Source: Linnemannia elongata
Lineage: Eukaryota; Mortierellomycota; Mortierellomycetes; Mortierellales; Mortierellaceae
DNA length: 64,000 bases
Direction: 5' to 3'
Assembly: GCA_036320915.1 (NCBI GenBank)
Contig: JAXBDG010000011.1
Coordinates: 580,501-644,500, forward strand
In this document: positions 22,902 to 35,787 of the stretch, in pieces
Layout: every line of letters begins with the position of its first letter
Numbering within the stretch: position 1 is the stretch's first letter
The notes under the pieces: generated by a model
Told to the model about the DNA's origin: nothing
The model's input: only the letters and a program-made list of their open reading frames with translations
Database searches by the model: none
Position numbers and translations under genes: made by a program

Positions 22902-25320
22902 ATGAACCCAACTGTAGTGCTCAGCACAGCGGTGGCAGTAGCAGCCGCGGCCTACGCCTTCAAGCCCAAGAAAAAGACCGAGCTCGAGGCCAAATCCGTT
23001 CCCATCCCCGAGCCTAAAAGCTATCTCCCCTTACAGATTGACAGTGTTGTCGGTTATATCTACAACATGTTGAGAGGTCAAGATGAGCTTGAGATGTTGC
23101 TAAGGGACATGAAGGTTTACGGGAACACTATCAACTTTAGGGGATTAAACGACAACTTTATTGTCGTCACCGATCCTTCGAGTATTCAGCATATCCTCGC
23201 CAAAAACCAGCCCAACTATGAGAAAGGTACCTACAGTAGGCTAATTGCTTTGTCCTGTCATTATTTTACTTTTTCACATCGAGGCAAACCCTATTCTAAC
23301 GCATAATCTTGGTTGGTGCCAACATATGTAGGACCGTTCTTCAAGGAGATTTTCCATGACTTCTTGGGCTCTGGAATCTTCAATGCCGACGGCGAGACCT
23401 GGAAATCCCAACGCCAAGTCGCCAGGTAACGCGCAGGAAAAGCTCTTCATTTCTCCTATTACCCTGTTAATCCTGTTATTTTCCAATTGCTCGTATGATA
23501 CAGGGGTCAATGGCTTGTTTCAACAAACAATATGCTTACTTCTTCCTTCCTCTTCTATCCCATTGACAAACTCGTTGTTTAGACCTCACTTCCAGACATC
23601 CGAGTTCAAGGACGCAGCTTTGATCAACAAGCATGTCGACGGGCTCCTCGTCCTCATCGACAAGCACATCGCCACCAAACCAGATACCCCTCTCGAAGTC
23701 CAAGTAAGTGTCCACATAATGTTCTTATCACACAATAACCCGCAACTCTGTTCTAATATGCCAACTTCCCACGTTCTAACCACTATCCCTATTCACAATA
23801 ATTCATAAACAGAATGTATTTTGCAGGTTCACATTGGACGAGGCCTCTGAGTTCCTTTTCGGCGCGACGGTTGATGCCCTCAAGAACGAGCAAACCGAGT
23901 TCAGCACAGCGTTTAATTACGCCCAAACGATGACTGCCTGGCGTTTCCGCATCCCCTTCTGGAAATACATCCTGCCTCGACGAAGGATGTTGGCCGAGAT
24001 CAAGAAGCTCGATGATTTTGTTTACAAGATCATTGATGATGCCCGAGCGCGTCAGGCTGCGCGTGCCCAGGAAAAGAAGGAGAGTGGGAAAGAGAATGAG
24101 GAAGAAGAGGACGGCAGACGAGATACGCTGTTAGACCACTTTTTGAGCCAACAGGATGAGGATGGGTTCGACAGCAAGTATCTTCGTGATATGCTTCTCA
24201 ACTTTTTACTCGCCGGTCGCGACACGGTATGTCTATGTCTTTTCCAATGCCTTGTCTGATTAGCGCGCTTGTTTTATCCTTTTCTATAGCCTGTGAATGG
24301 TACATGAAGGTTCGTTTAACCTCTTGTTCTTCTGCTTCTTCTCTCTCACGACCTATGTGAATGATAGACGGCATCGTTGTTGTCGTGGACAACTTGGAAG
24401 CTCGTTCAGCACCCCAAAGTACTCGAAAAACTGCACCAGGAGATCGTCCAGGTGATCGGGCCTGATCGCGTCCCCGGATACGAAGATATCAAGAAGCTCA
24501 AGTGAGTCTGTCACCTCCTACTATTACCATATGATGACATGCTAAGCAAATTCGTTGACACATGTTGCGACTGACCCTCCTTGTTGTCGCACGTTTGTTT
24601 CCCATCCGCCCTTGTCTGCTGTTTGTCAACACTAGGTATCAGAGGCAGGTTATTAATGAGGTACTTCGACTCTGCCCTCCCGTGCCAATCAACCCAAGGT
24701 AATTGAATGTAGGAATGAATGAATGTCAAAGAAGGAGACAGGAAAGAACGACAAGAGCAACAAATGCAGTATTCGTGCTCGCATAATGTTTCGCATGCAA
24801 ATGCAAGTTTACGCCAGGGGGGGTTTTGATTCTGGCTCTCGTGGATGGTGACTAGTGGCAAGTTTCTCGCCCACTCCCTCTCTTCTGGATTTCCATTTAT
24901 ATCTCCCCACTTTACCTTTCCTTCATTTCATGTAGAGAGAGCGTCGAAGAAGATGTGCTTCCAAACGGCTACTACATCCCTGCAGGATCCCCCGTCTCCT
25001 ACTGTGCCTACGCGACCCATCGTCTCCCTGAGCTGTGGGGCGATGATGCGTTGGAGTTTGACCCCGATCGCTGGGGACCTGAGCGTGTGGGCAAGATCCG
25101 TCCGTTCATGTTTGTGCCCTTCCATGCGGGTCCTCGAATCTGTCTGGGCCAGAACCTGGCTTACACGACTGCTCAGCTGGCCTTGACGCGTCTCCTGCAA
25201 CGGTATGATATCAAAGCCTCGCCAGGGTTCGAACCCCATCAGTTGGGCGACATTGTGATGTTCTCCCGCAACGGTGTCGAGGTCCTCATTAGCCACAAGC
25301 GACCTGCCAACGAGTTTTAA
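22902..25320 (+). CDS. Cytochrome P450 monooxygenase (fatty-acid/alkane hydroxylase-like clan)
   Basis: Seven exons: 22902-23226, 23332-23425, 23583-23703, 23813-24226, 24368-24501, 24636-24698, 24936-25320, giving 511 aa. An N-terminal signal anchor (TVVLSTAVAVAAAAYAF) is followed by Lys-rich residues, so an ER membrane position is expected. Core motifs are complete: I-helix AGRDTT (about aa 314-319, split by an intron), K-helix EVLR (about aa 371-374) and heme loop FVPFHAGPRICLGQNLA with Cys453 as iron ligand. WKSQRQVARP matches the C-helix WxxxR. The heme loop resembles CYP52/CYP86/CYP704-type omega-hydroxylases, so fatty acids or alkanes are plausible substrates (inference). A charged insert (EKKESGKENEEEEDGRRD) sits before the I-helix. 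No biosynthetic cluster partners lie nearby. Confidence 0.93.
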
Positions 25321-25728
25321 GCTTTTTTTTATTTTCTTTCTGTTGAAAAAAAAAAATAAAAAAAAAATAAACGGTAACTGTTTTCCATTTGTTCATCATG
25401 CCTCCTTGAAAACTACCATTGTTGTCTTTTGTTTACGTTGCTTGATTAGCATTTCCCGTTTTGTTTATCGCACAACGCACAACATCGGGAACAATGGGCA
25501 GACAACAACAACGGCAAAATAGCAGCATGCACTCGTGAATAAAGGAAAGAAAAAGCAAACAAAAAAGAATAAGCGACCCATGCTTGCATCCCATGGCCTA
25601 TCGGTAAGAATGAATGAATGCAAAACATGGCCGAGACAAGACAGATAGCATGCTCTGTGTGTGTGGCATGCTGTTAACCAGTTGACCCATTGGACAGAGG
25701 GATGGATGCTTCGATTCGTTTCGACTAC

Positions 25729-25753
25729 TATTATTATTATTATTATTATTATT
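25729..25753. repeat. (TAT)n microsatellite
   Basis: About eight TAT/ATT units lie in the spacer between the P450 gene and the coiled-coil gene. Confidence 0.9.
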
Positions 25754-26056
25754 ACTATTTGCTCTTTGCGACAAGGGTGCGATTCATCATGAATGGTTAG
25801 TAGTCATGTAGAGTTAGTTGGTCGACAGGAAGGAAGGGATTGATGTCTATCAGAATATGTATCGTCCCATTCGTCCCATTACTATTATTTTCCATCCCCT
25901 GCCCTACTCCTAACTCCACTCCTCTCTCGTACCATTGGTTTGATACATACAAAAAAAAAACCAGAAAAAGCAAACTCTCTTTTTTATCGTTGCATGTTGT
26001 TTGCATGTCGTTCGTCGTTATTGTGCTCCCCTTTCCCTCCCTTTTTCTGTTATATT

Positions 26057-26091
26057 CCCTCCCTCCCTCCCTCCCTCCCTCTCTCTCTCTC
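26057..26091. repeat. (CCCT)n/(CT)n tract in leader
   Basis: Six CCCT units run directly into CT dinucleotides, within the pyrimidine-rich leader of the gene starting at 26416. Confidence 0.9.
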
Positions 26092-26415
26092 CTACTCCTA
26101 CCCCACCTCTTTTCCTTGTCTCTTCTATCTCACTCTTTCTTCTTTCATCGTTCCCCTTCTTTTTTTTCTCTCTTTCTCTCTCTCTTCTTCCTTTCATTCA
26201 CCATCTCTCACTCTTGCCCACCCCCTTCCCTTTTCTCGTCTCCCTTCTCCTTCTTCTTCTCTTATTACCTTTCTCCACATTTCACACTCACCCACCCTCG
26301 ACAGCAAAATAGCTCTCTTTTTGCTGTTTGTCATCTGTCTCTCTCTCTATTCCTCATCCCACCTTCCCTCTCCCTCCCCAGCCAAACTTCGTACCACAAA
26401 CACAAAAAATAAAGA

Positions 26416-29400
26416 ATGGCTGATGTCGAGAACGCTCCCGGGATCATCGCTCCTACCAGCCCTGTTCCCTCCAACCCCCAAGAGACTTCCGAGCCCGCTA
26501 GCCCCATCGTAGCCGACGTTCACTCCGAGAGCCAGTCCGAGTCGCCTGCTCCCGTCGACCACTCCACTGAGACCTTGGACCACAACGACGACGAAGCCGT
26601 TTCCTCCACACCTGCCCCTGAAGACGCAGGAGTCATTGTTCCCGCCAGTCCCAGTAACAGCGCGGCCTCTGCAAAGACCTCCAGCACTCCTGCCAGCCCC
26701 AGCAGTAAGCCTGGTGCTGCTGCCTCGGCCCCTTCCTCTGTCGCTGCCCGTCGTGCTGCTACCGCGGCTACCCTGGCTGCCAACAAGGCCAAGGCTGCAG
26801 GCGCTGCTGGTGCAGCCAAGACCACCACCAGAACAACAGGAACCACCCCCAGTAGAACAGCGACCACGACCTCTCCCCGCACGCCCACCACCTCTGCCAC
26901 TTCGCCTTCCACAGCCAGACGCACCACCACCCCAAGCACCGCGACCCCAACCACAACAACTGTACGAAGGACTGCTACCGCGACTCCCTCTACTACTACC
27001 ACTCCTTCAACTGCAACTGCCCGTCGCACTCCCACCACTGCGACCGTAACGAGGACCACCCCAGCAACTACTACTACTCGCACTGCTACAGCAACCGCAA
27101 CCAAGCCTACTGCTACTACAGCTAGAACTCCCACCACCACCCGCACCCCTCTCAAGTCGACTACTGCCAGCCCTACTACTACGCGCACCACGGCCACCAA
27201 GCCTGCTCCTGCCTCCAATTCCTCGGCTGGAATCAAGCGTGTCTCGACTGTCTCGTCCACCGGTTCCGCTACTGGCAGAACTGGTACTCCCTCCAGAACT
27301 GGCTCCGTCACCTCTCCTCCCGGTAGCGTTCGCTCTGTCCGTTCAGCTGGACCTTCAGAGGCCTTGGAGTTGAAGAAGGAGCTGGCTGTCATTCGTGAGA
27401 AGGTAAAGGAAGGGGGAAAAAAGTAAAGAGGGATGAATTCAGCCTTAATGAGGATTAGAATGGTTTCTTGTGTGCTGCAAGACCCTCTCTGTTTGGCTAA
27501 TCAGGTCTTGAGCTAATAACTGTTTTTTACTCCCTCTTTCCTCTTTCCTCGTGTTCTTTCTTCAATAGTACGAAGAGGCTTCAGCACAATTGAAGGTCAA
27601 GGAAGAGGAGCTGACCACCCTTCGCAACACATTGGAGACTGGCTCCAACTCACACGCAGACACCGTCTCCAGCGATGGTGGTGAGACGATTGTTCCTGAG
27701 GTCGACCTCTCCAAGATTGAAGCTCAGGTAAGGGAGGACGAAAATAAGGAAAGGGAAATATTGCGAGGGATTTTTTTGGTTTTTTTTTTTTGCAATTGCT
27801 GGCACGGTTCCAGCATAAAAAAAAAAAAAAAAATACAGGGTGAACAACAAGCAGTAGGAGACGAGGGGAGAGATCTTTTGTTGTTGTTGTGGTCTGGCTC
27901 TTTTTTTTCTGTGTGTCCATCTGCCTTTTCATGCGCGTGTTTGTGCCCCTGGGGTATGGAGGAAGATGTTGGACCTTTGTCTGTGGAACAAAACAGACAG
28001 TAGGGCAACATTCCTATCTACCCTTTTTATCTCTCAAAACCCCTCACATCCGTCATGTGTTGCAAAGACGCCCATGCATGCAAAATTTGATGCCATTGAT
28101 TCAAGGAGAGACAAATCTAGACGAGGGAGAAGGCAATGAAGAAAGCGAAACAAGTGACAGCTCCCCAACAAAGCATAGTAATTAACTAAGTTTTATCCAC
28201 TTTTGTTCCCGAATTAGAGTCAGGCCTTGGTCGCAGAGGCCATTGCTGGCAAGGAGCAGGAGATCGCTACACTCAAGGGCGAGATCGAGAGTCTTAGCAG
28301 CCTTGTTGAGGTAAGCGTGCTCATTCAATTGGCCACATGGTTGGGCGGATAGGACAAAAACAGGACAACCTATTTTGATTGAGCCCTGATCATTGCCGGC
28401 TCTCGGCTGCTCAGCTGGAATGGACCCTGTTATTTTTGCACTATTTCCAGAGAGCTCTGGTATTGACTCACCATACCGGCACTATTGTTGTTGTTAGAAA
28501 CTGCGTGTGGAGCACGAGGAAAAGATCAAGGAGTTAAACCACCAGCAGGCCGAAAGGAATGCTGCCTCGGAGGCCGAGTTGACCTCGCTTCACCAGGAAC
28601 TGGAGGAGTACTCCAAGAAGTACGAGGAGGTTGCCGACCTTCGCCAGAAGCTCGAAGAGTCGCAGGCACTGCACTCGAGCACCCTCGAGGAGCTGAACAG
28701 GATCCATGAGGACAAGCTCCAGAGTCTCGAGATTGAGCTCCAGGCTGCCAGACAGGAGCGCTTTGGCGCCGAAGATGACATTAATGTCAAGTATGGCCAG
28801 GATCTGGAGGAACTTCGCTTGAGTCACCAGGAGGAGTTGACCCAGCTGTTGACTGATCATGGTGAGGAGGTCGATGCACTCAAGAAGCTCTTCGAGCAAA
28901 AGATTGAGGAAGCCAAGGAGCAGGTCGAGGTAGGATACGCGACCTCTCGCTCATTGTTGTTGTTTGTTAGTGGTACGACATCATCGGGTATCTAATTACC
29001 GTGCCAACTTAATCTATGGAATAGAATGATCTCCGTGAGCGTCATACCAAGGAGTTGAACGGCGTTTTGGCTGCACACACTGCTGCGTTGAACGACCGTG
29101 CAGGAGAAGAGTCGGGTGCCATTGAAGCCCTCCAGGCCAAGCACGCTGAGACCCTTGCTGAGCTGAAGGACAAGATTGATGCCGAGAACAGGGCTCACGT
29201 TGAGGCTGTCAAGGAGCAAATCCAGAACGAGTCGACTACCGCTCAACAGGCACATCAGGCACGCATTGCCGAGCTCGAGGCTGAGTTAAAGACCCTCCAG
29301 GAGAAATACAACAGCGAAGTTGCAGACTTGAAGAAGAATTCTGACGCTGGTACTGACTCCCTGAAAGCTGCTCACGCCACCGAGCTTGAGTCCCTCAAGG

Positions 29401-30779
29401 CTCTCCATGCCGACGAACTCATCACTGTCGAAAACACAGTCAAGGGTAAGATGCAGCTGGAGCTGGATGCAGTTCAGGGCAAATTCTCGGAGTTCGTGGC
29501 TGATGTGCAAAAGTCTCAGGATGCCGAGCTCAAGAAGCTCGAGACCAACTACGAGGCTCGTATCGCAGAGTTGATTGTCGAGCACGAGGCCCGCGTCGCC
29601 GAGTTGCAGAAGGAGGCTAACGACCAGGTCCAGAGCGCCGTTGAGCAGGTGGAGAGCACGTTTGAGGGAGATCGGCAGGAGTTGAAGGCCAGTCACGCCA
29701 AGGAGTTGGAGGACATCAAGTCCCTCCACGCCTCGGCTATCAAAGATCTTGAGGAACAGCTTGCCAAGGCTGAGCAGGCCACCCAGAAGGCCCTGAGCGA
29801 TTTGGAGCATACCCAGAAGCAGTTGGAGGAGGAATTAAGCTCTGCCACCGGAGACGCACAGGAACAGGCCAACGCCGCCAAGGCTTCCCTTCAAGAATTG
29901 ATGGCCAAGTTTGAGAACGAGAGCAAGGTATGTCACTTGAAGTTGGTAGCTTCATGGTCGGCGATTGTAAGTTGGTGATCATCAAAGCTGTTTGCAAATA
30001 TTGTATGCTTACAAGTACATGTTAATCTACTGTATAGACTGCCGCAAATGCACACGCCGAGGAGCTGAGCAAGTTACGTCTTGAGGGAGAGCAGGCTGTT
30101 GAAAGAGAGGTTGCCAAGAAGGAGAAGGAGCTTGGTGAATCACGGCTGGCATTGGAGAAGGAGCTGGAGGAGCTTCGCGCCAGCCTTGCTACCGTACACC
30201 AAGAGCGCGACCAGGCTTCAGCAGCTGCCGCTGCCAAGGAAGACCAATTGAAGGCAGAGCAGACCGCTGCGTTGGAGAAGTTGGCTGCTGAGCACAAGAC
30301 TGCCTTGGAGGAGTTACAGACATTGACCCAAGCCAACATGGACAACATGACCAGGATGCATGAGCAGCATGGCCAGGACCACGAAGCACGCCTCAGATCT
30401 GTCTTATCGACTCACCAGGAGGAGATCCAAGGACTGAAGGAACACCACCAGAACGAGAGCCAGAACAAGGAGAAGGAGTTGATGGGTCAGGTTTCTGCTT
30501 TGGAGGAGAAGGTCAAAGTCCTGGAGGCTGCATCTCATGAGACCCAGGAGACCAAGGCCATCTCACTCGAGCTCGAGAATGTCACCAAGGAGCTCCAAAC
30601 ATGCAAGGTACAATATGCTTGACACTTGCTGGTTTAGGCAATTTCGAATGTTGCAATCAACAAATGACTAACGGTTGTTGTCCAAATGATTTTATAACTA
30701 GGCAACGAACGAGACGCTCAAGGGCGAGAACGAGATGTTGACCAAGATGATGAACCAGCTCCAGGACTCCATGCGATAA
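26416..30779 (+). CDS. Large coiled-coil protein with basic Thr/Pro/Ala/Arg-rich N-terminal domain
   Basis: Seven exons: 26416-27402, 27569-27727, 28218-28310, 28498-28929, 29025-29927, 30038-30607, 30702-30779, giving 1073 aa. The first about 310 aa are disordered: an acidic Ser/Pro-rich start, then basic stretches of RTPTT, TTTRT and TATK type resembling microtubule-binding projection regions. From about aa 320 (ALELKKELAVIREK) to the end the protein is almost continuous heptad-repeat coiled coil, rich in E, K, A, L and Q, with recurring H-A-x-E-L-x-x-L patterns and no Pro. No enzymatic domain is seen. All six introns are phase 0. A cytoskeleton-associated, Golgi or scaffold role is possible, but the family is not recognised. 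Confidence 0.88.
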
Positions 30780-31321
30780 AGTAGCTATTATAAGCGTTGA
30801 AGTGGCAGGGGAATTGGGAGGACCCTCCCATGAGTGCAGTAATATCCCCAAGAGAAACCTTTCTAATTGACTTTTTAACTTTTTTTTCCCCCCTTTGCTT
30901 ACACAATAAAATACACATACCGGACTTGATGTCATGAGAGAGGGTTTTTTACCAGGCGGTATTTCTGCAACGAAGTATATATTGAGGCTTTTCTTTTCAA
31001 GACATCCCATCCGTGGCATGTAGGTCCAAGGAAAACCCAAACCCAGGTAAGGCACGAGAATCAGGTCTGAGTGGTTTTTCCTGGAACGATGACGCGGGAA
31101 AAGTGCGGCCAGGTTTCAGGCTCAACATCAAAAATATTTATGTTTTGATCGGACGGAAAAGAAGTGCAAAAAAAAACTGCTTAAAAAGCGATCCAGGGTC
31201 TTTTTTTTTGAGTTCTGTTTTTCTCTTTCGTTCCTCCTCACATCTCCCTCGTCCAATACCCTTCATCTCAAAACTCCCATAACTCCCCCCTCCTCTCAAA
31301 CCCCACAACAGCAACAAAACA
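30780..31321. other. Intergenic: 3' UTR of coiled-coil gene and promoter of Cys-rich protein gene
   Basis: The spacer is 542 bp. An AATAAA polyadenylation-type signal lies at 30905-30910, about 130 nt after the stop. A C/T- then C/A-rich leader (about 31205-31321) precedes the next ATG. Nothing else was recognised. Confidence 0.5.
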
Positions 31322-32067
31322 ATGCGCAACACAACAACACTCCTCCTGGTGACTCTCCTCGCCAATATTCTCTCAACCTTCCCCTTGCCCACAGCTGCTC
31401 AAGTTGGCTCCTCGCCCTGGTGTCAATCCTACATGGCCATCTGTGAAAACCTCCGCAAACTCAACTGCGACGCCAAGGTCCCCAACAACGACCGCAACTT
31501 GACCTGGATCGCCACCCATTGCTCCACCGTTACTTCCTCCACGGGAGTCTGCAAGTACTTTTCGCCAGATTGTTCGTGCAGCTATACCGATGTTTCGAAT
31601 ATGAACCGGACAGTTTTGGTCCCCTTGGGCCAGCCTGCTCTTGAGCAGACCCAAGCCCGTAAGTTTTTTTTTATGTAGTTTTGCTGTTGTCATTGTTGTT
31701 TTTTTGCTTGGGGGGGAGGTTGGTAATTTGGGAACAAAGCATAGTGAATGTGACACAAAGGCTATTTTTGTTGTTTGTTTGTTTTCCTAGATCTAACTTT
31801 CTTTTTTTAAAAATCTTTTTTTTTTCCCATTTTTTTTCACCCCCTGTCTTACATGCAAAACCAGAATCAAACAACGGATGCTTGGACGCAAATGCAAACT
31901 CAACCGCCATGCCCACAACCGCCACCCCAACAACCACAGGAACTACAGCGTCCACCATCGCCCCCACGGCGACCGTAAAGCCTAACATGGCGAGTGATAA
32001 CAAGAAGCCTATGGCTGTCAGCCTTGCGACCATCAATGTCGCTATTCTCATTGCCCTTTTCTTGTGA
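31322..32067 (+). CDS. Small secreted Cys-rich protein with GPI-like tail
   Basis: Two exons, 31322-31658 and 31865-32067, give 179 aa. There is a signal peptide (TTLLLVTLLANILSTFPLP, cleavage near TAAQ). The mature domain has eight Cys, with spacing C-x6-C-x7-C-x17-C-x9-C-x6-C-x-C and a last Cys after the intron (NNGCLDANA). Predicted N-glycosylation sites include NLT and NRT. A Thr-rich linker (TTATPTTTGTTAS) and a hydrophobic C-terminus (LATINVAILIALFL) follow, as in GPI-anchored wall or membrane proteins. Eight Cys recall CFEM proteins, but the spacing does not fit CFEM. The function is unknown; a wall or surface role is inferred from architecture. Confidence 0.87.
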
Positions 32068-32280
32068 GGGAACAAAAGAAAAAAAAAAAAAAAAATGAAA
32101 TTTTGACATAGTGAAATGTGAACCGCAGACAAAACAATAAACATCGACAACCATTTCTTTTTTTTTTTCTCTCTTCTGTATGGCAAAATGCAAGCAGCTG
32201 AAAAATTTTACAAACTGGAGAATCGATAACAAAAAAAAAAAAAGCAAAAAAATCTACACTTCAGAGAACAATAGAAGTGA

Positions 32281-35200
32281 TTACTTGAGGGCGACGGCAT
32301 TAGGGAACCAGACTCCAGCCTTCGCCTTCCACTCCTGTTGCCTCGCAGATTTAAATCCCTTCAACGTCTTCTGCACAAGGATCACATTCTCCAATGTCCG
32401 CTTCTGCCCAAACTTCTTCTCATCTTCGATAGAAAACAACAACTCCTCGGCCTTGGTCAGGTTCTTGGAGGGGTCAATTAGGTACACCGACATGGCCGCC
32501 GAGATGACGTGTGCGACAGAGCCCTGGTCCTTGGTCTTTTCGATAAATCCTGCATTAAACGCGCTCAGATCTTGACCGTGGATGCCATAGAGTTCTGACC
32601 AGTGCTTGTCGATAACGGCCTTGACGCTGGGTTTGAGTGTCTTGGCAGAGGATGATTTCTGAATGGCGAGGGCGAATCGGACGAGCTGCTCGTGCAAAGT
32701 AGCGTGGTTGGCGTCAATCTTGATCGACTTCAACAGCGCCTTCAGTGCCAACAACAGCTTGTCTATTTGGTGACCACAACAAATGCGGACGAAAATCAAA
32801 CTGTTAACGAAATCACCTTACTTCACAGCACAAGGAACAAAGAACAATATTGACATTGGACTTACTCTTGCGGATATAGATCTCGAAGGCCATGAGATGG
32901 GTTTCGATACGAGTGTCAGCCAATTGTTGCAGGGGCTGCAAGAACTTGAGCGCCTCTCCCAGAGGGTCCTCGCACTTTGTATACTTTGTGCCTTCAGGAT
33001 CCTCATCGCCCTTAACAGCGGCAGCGGCAGCGGCAGCAGCATTACCGCCAGCCTTCTTGGCAGTCTCGGCAGCAGTCGCAGCGGCTTTCTTCTTCTTTTC
33101 CTCAGCCTCTTGCTGTGCCTTGAGTTCAGCCTTACGCTGCTTACTCCTGAACTTCTTCTTCTCGGCCTCGGTCATACCCTCCATCTCTTCGGACTCTGAG
33201 CCATCGGGCTTATCGAACAGACGGACGTAGCACTGAACTGCATCCTGAGCCGCACGGACGTAGTAGGGGTGGCTACGCAGCTGGTCCTCCAGGCGCACCA
33301 TCCTATCGCGTCACAAAGCAATGAAGAGTATGAGTGTCAGGTTAGATGAACAAACCAGCAAGTCGTCGCTCTTACCAACAATGACAACACACTTACGAGA
33401 CGTAAGCCCTCAAAGTCATCTTGCGGAGACAGTAGGTGTGGAAATCGAACTGATCCTCCGTGTAATCGTTGAAGTGCTAAAAAAGAATACAAGTAGTTGC
33501 CAGTGTTAGTCTTAGTCCTGCTTTCTCGGTCTTGTTTAAAGTCGATCATTTTACAACAATCCACTTCCATAATACATACCTTGTCGATCTGATGAAAGCG
33601 CTTGAGAGCACGTCCGATCTGTCCCTGACGCAAATTACTCTCTCCTGCCTCGAGCGAGAACCACTGAGTCTGCATATCGACCAAATCGTTCAAAGGGTTG
33701 GGAATGTCCGCGCGCGTGAAAAGAACTGCTGTCTTCTCAGCCTCGGCCATGTTGTCGGCTCGGAGCATGTATTTGGTGCATTTTGTGTTGATGAATCGGT
33801 CCTGGAGATCCAGCTCGCGGGCTTCGTTCAAGGCTCCCATGGCAGCAACGTGGTCTCCTGCATGCTTGAGAATACGTCCCTTGGCCATGTACAACTCGAC
33901 CAATGTAGGGGTGTGCTCAATTGCCCGGTTGATGTATCCCAATGCTTGCTCCGTCTCGCGCTTGAAATCAAAGTGTTGGGCCAAAAAGTACAATGTCCAC
34001 AAAAGGGCCGTTGGTGGCTCCACAACCTCGCCTAGTGTTATGAATGAAAAATGGATACGTTTGTTAGCGGATACAGTTGGTTTGAGAGTAAAAAGATCAG
34101 GAAATAACAAAGTAATGGCTTACCAGAGTGGTCAAAGCCCTTGGACTTGTCGAGAGCGACCAGGTATCCGAGAGCGAGCTTCTCGACAGCAGCTTGCTTG
34201 GTGCTGTCGGTGTAGAGAGTCTTGATGTTGACGAACAACGAAGGGACACCTTTCCGGAGCATGCTGCGGATGTACTCGTCTGAAACCTTCACAAAGGCCT
34301 CGCCAGTCGCATAACGCAAGGGCAAACGCTTGGCAGCGTTCGACCGAGGGTACTCCTTCTGGAGCTGCTTGAACATCTCCAGGATCTTGGCCTCGTCTTC
34401 ATCCGTTTGACGATCGCCTCCAAGTCCCAAGCTTTTGCCGAGTCCCTCGAAATAAGCCATGTTGTCAGGGTTGAGCGCCAAGAGATCCCTGTACGCAGCC
34501 TCAGCCTCGGTCAATCTTCCCAAAGCCAAAAAGTAGTTTGCGCGCTTCTCCTTGATGGCCTTGCGGTCGCAAACCTGCTTCTCGATCGTGTCCAGATGAT
34601 CCAGTGCAACTTGGAAATCGCCGACTTCCTCCAGTAAGGTGTTGTGGTAGAGCAACAACTCACTGTGCTCATAGTCAGGGGTTGAGGGGAGATCCTTGAG
34701 TGTCTCCTCGTAGGTCGACAAGACCTTGACGCCGAGTTCCGGTTTGCCTAGAAGTTGGTATCCGATAGCGACCGCAACCCAGTATTGACGGTTTTGGGGT
34801 CTCAGCTCCAGCAGAATGTGGCGCGTGTCGACATAGCCCTCCAGGTTACGCATCTGCATCTGCAACAACGACAGATCCCGAAGAATTTGGATGTTTTCCT
34901 GTCACGTTGAACATGTACAAGGCTGATGTTAGATTGAAAGATTAGGTATGCACTTTTCTAAAGGCAGCAATTGAGCAAAGGTGAGTCCTGGCAGCGGTAC
35001 CTTGTCGTATTTAAGCGCATGGGCATAGCACTTGGCTGCTTCCTCATAGTTCTTGTCTGATCTGTACAACAGTCCGAAAACGTGCCAGCCTATATAATAG
35101 AACGTGTGAAAGATGATAGAGTGTCCATCCTGCCAGTGTTAAGATTTGTGGAGGCTACGGTGATATCCTTGATACTTCAGTTTTTCGTTGAATGTGTCCA

Positions 35201-35787
35201 GAGAAAGCATTCTTACAAATATGACTCTTCATGTCGTGGCGGATTCCCTTCTTGACAAACTCATACGCCAGCTCCTTCTTGTCCAAGTGGTTGTAGAACA
35301 ATCCCTTCATCGCGAGTGTCTCTATTGCAGGTCAAGAAAGGCCAAGGCAATCTTTAGTACTCCAATTTTTCTCGAGGCGAACAAAGCGATTGCCACGCAA
35401 GCACACACCCTCCTGTAGAAAGGGGCATGTTATCCACAAACCCTCCATGAACATATGTGCAAAGAAAGAATCGGCTTATACCTCCATGCTCGGGGAACTT
35501 TTTCAGGATCTGGTCTGCTCCTTTAAATCCACGCTTGTACTGCTTGAGCTCGTAGCATTTCTAAGAATTATCAAACAAAAGCGAAGGAGGTGTGACACCG
35601 ATCAATACACCATGCGACAAAGTAGACATGGAACAAAAGTTGATCAAGAACGCGATGAATGAGTGTCAGGAATGGTGATCACTGTTATTTTTTTTTTCTT
35701 CCGTTTTGTCTTCGACAAGAAGAGAAGCCTGCTCCTTACCAGGATTTCCCTGAAGAGGTTTGCTTCCTTAGATGGCAGATCTCTCAT
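32281..35787 (-). CDS. NAA15: NAA15, auxiliary ribosome-anchoring subunit of N-terminal acetyltransferase NatA
   Basis: Nine exons: 35787-35740, 35560-35482, 35321-35217, 35089-35001, 34898-34124, 34031-33580, 33476-33397, 33302-32866, 32762-32281, giving 848 aa, the usual family size. The N-terminus [20 protein letters not shown] and the later [28 protein letters not shown] and [18 protein letters not shown] are diagnostic. Tetratricopeptide-type helical repeats run through most of the protein ([29 protein letters not shown]). A Lys/Glu/Ala-rich segment before the last exons (about aa 640-690) matches the charged linker of the family. The NatA complex (with NAA10) acetylates nascent protein N-termini after Met removal; NAA15 wraps the catalytic subunit and contacts the ribosome. 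It shares a 235-bp divergent promoter with the thioredoxin gene. Confidence 0.96.

Larger units (their letters stand above)
25321..26415. other. Intergenic: 3' flank of P450 and C/T-rich leader of coiled-coil gene
   Basis: About 1.1 kb. It contains an A-rich stretch just after the P450 stop, a (TAT)n run at about 25729-25753, and from about 26030 a dense pyrimidine leader with (CCCT)n then (CT)n near 26057-26091. It ends with ACAAAAAATAAAGA before the ATG. No gene is seen. Confidence 0.5.

Noticed and set aside
31322..32067. Classification of the small Cys-rich protein as CFEM
   Set aside because: It has eight Cys, but the intervals (6, 7, 17, 9, 6, 1) and the far C-terminal last Cys do not fit the CFEM pattern.
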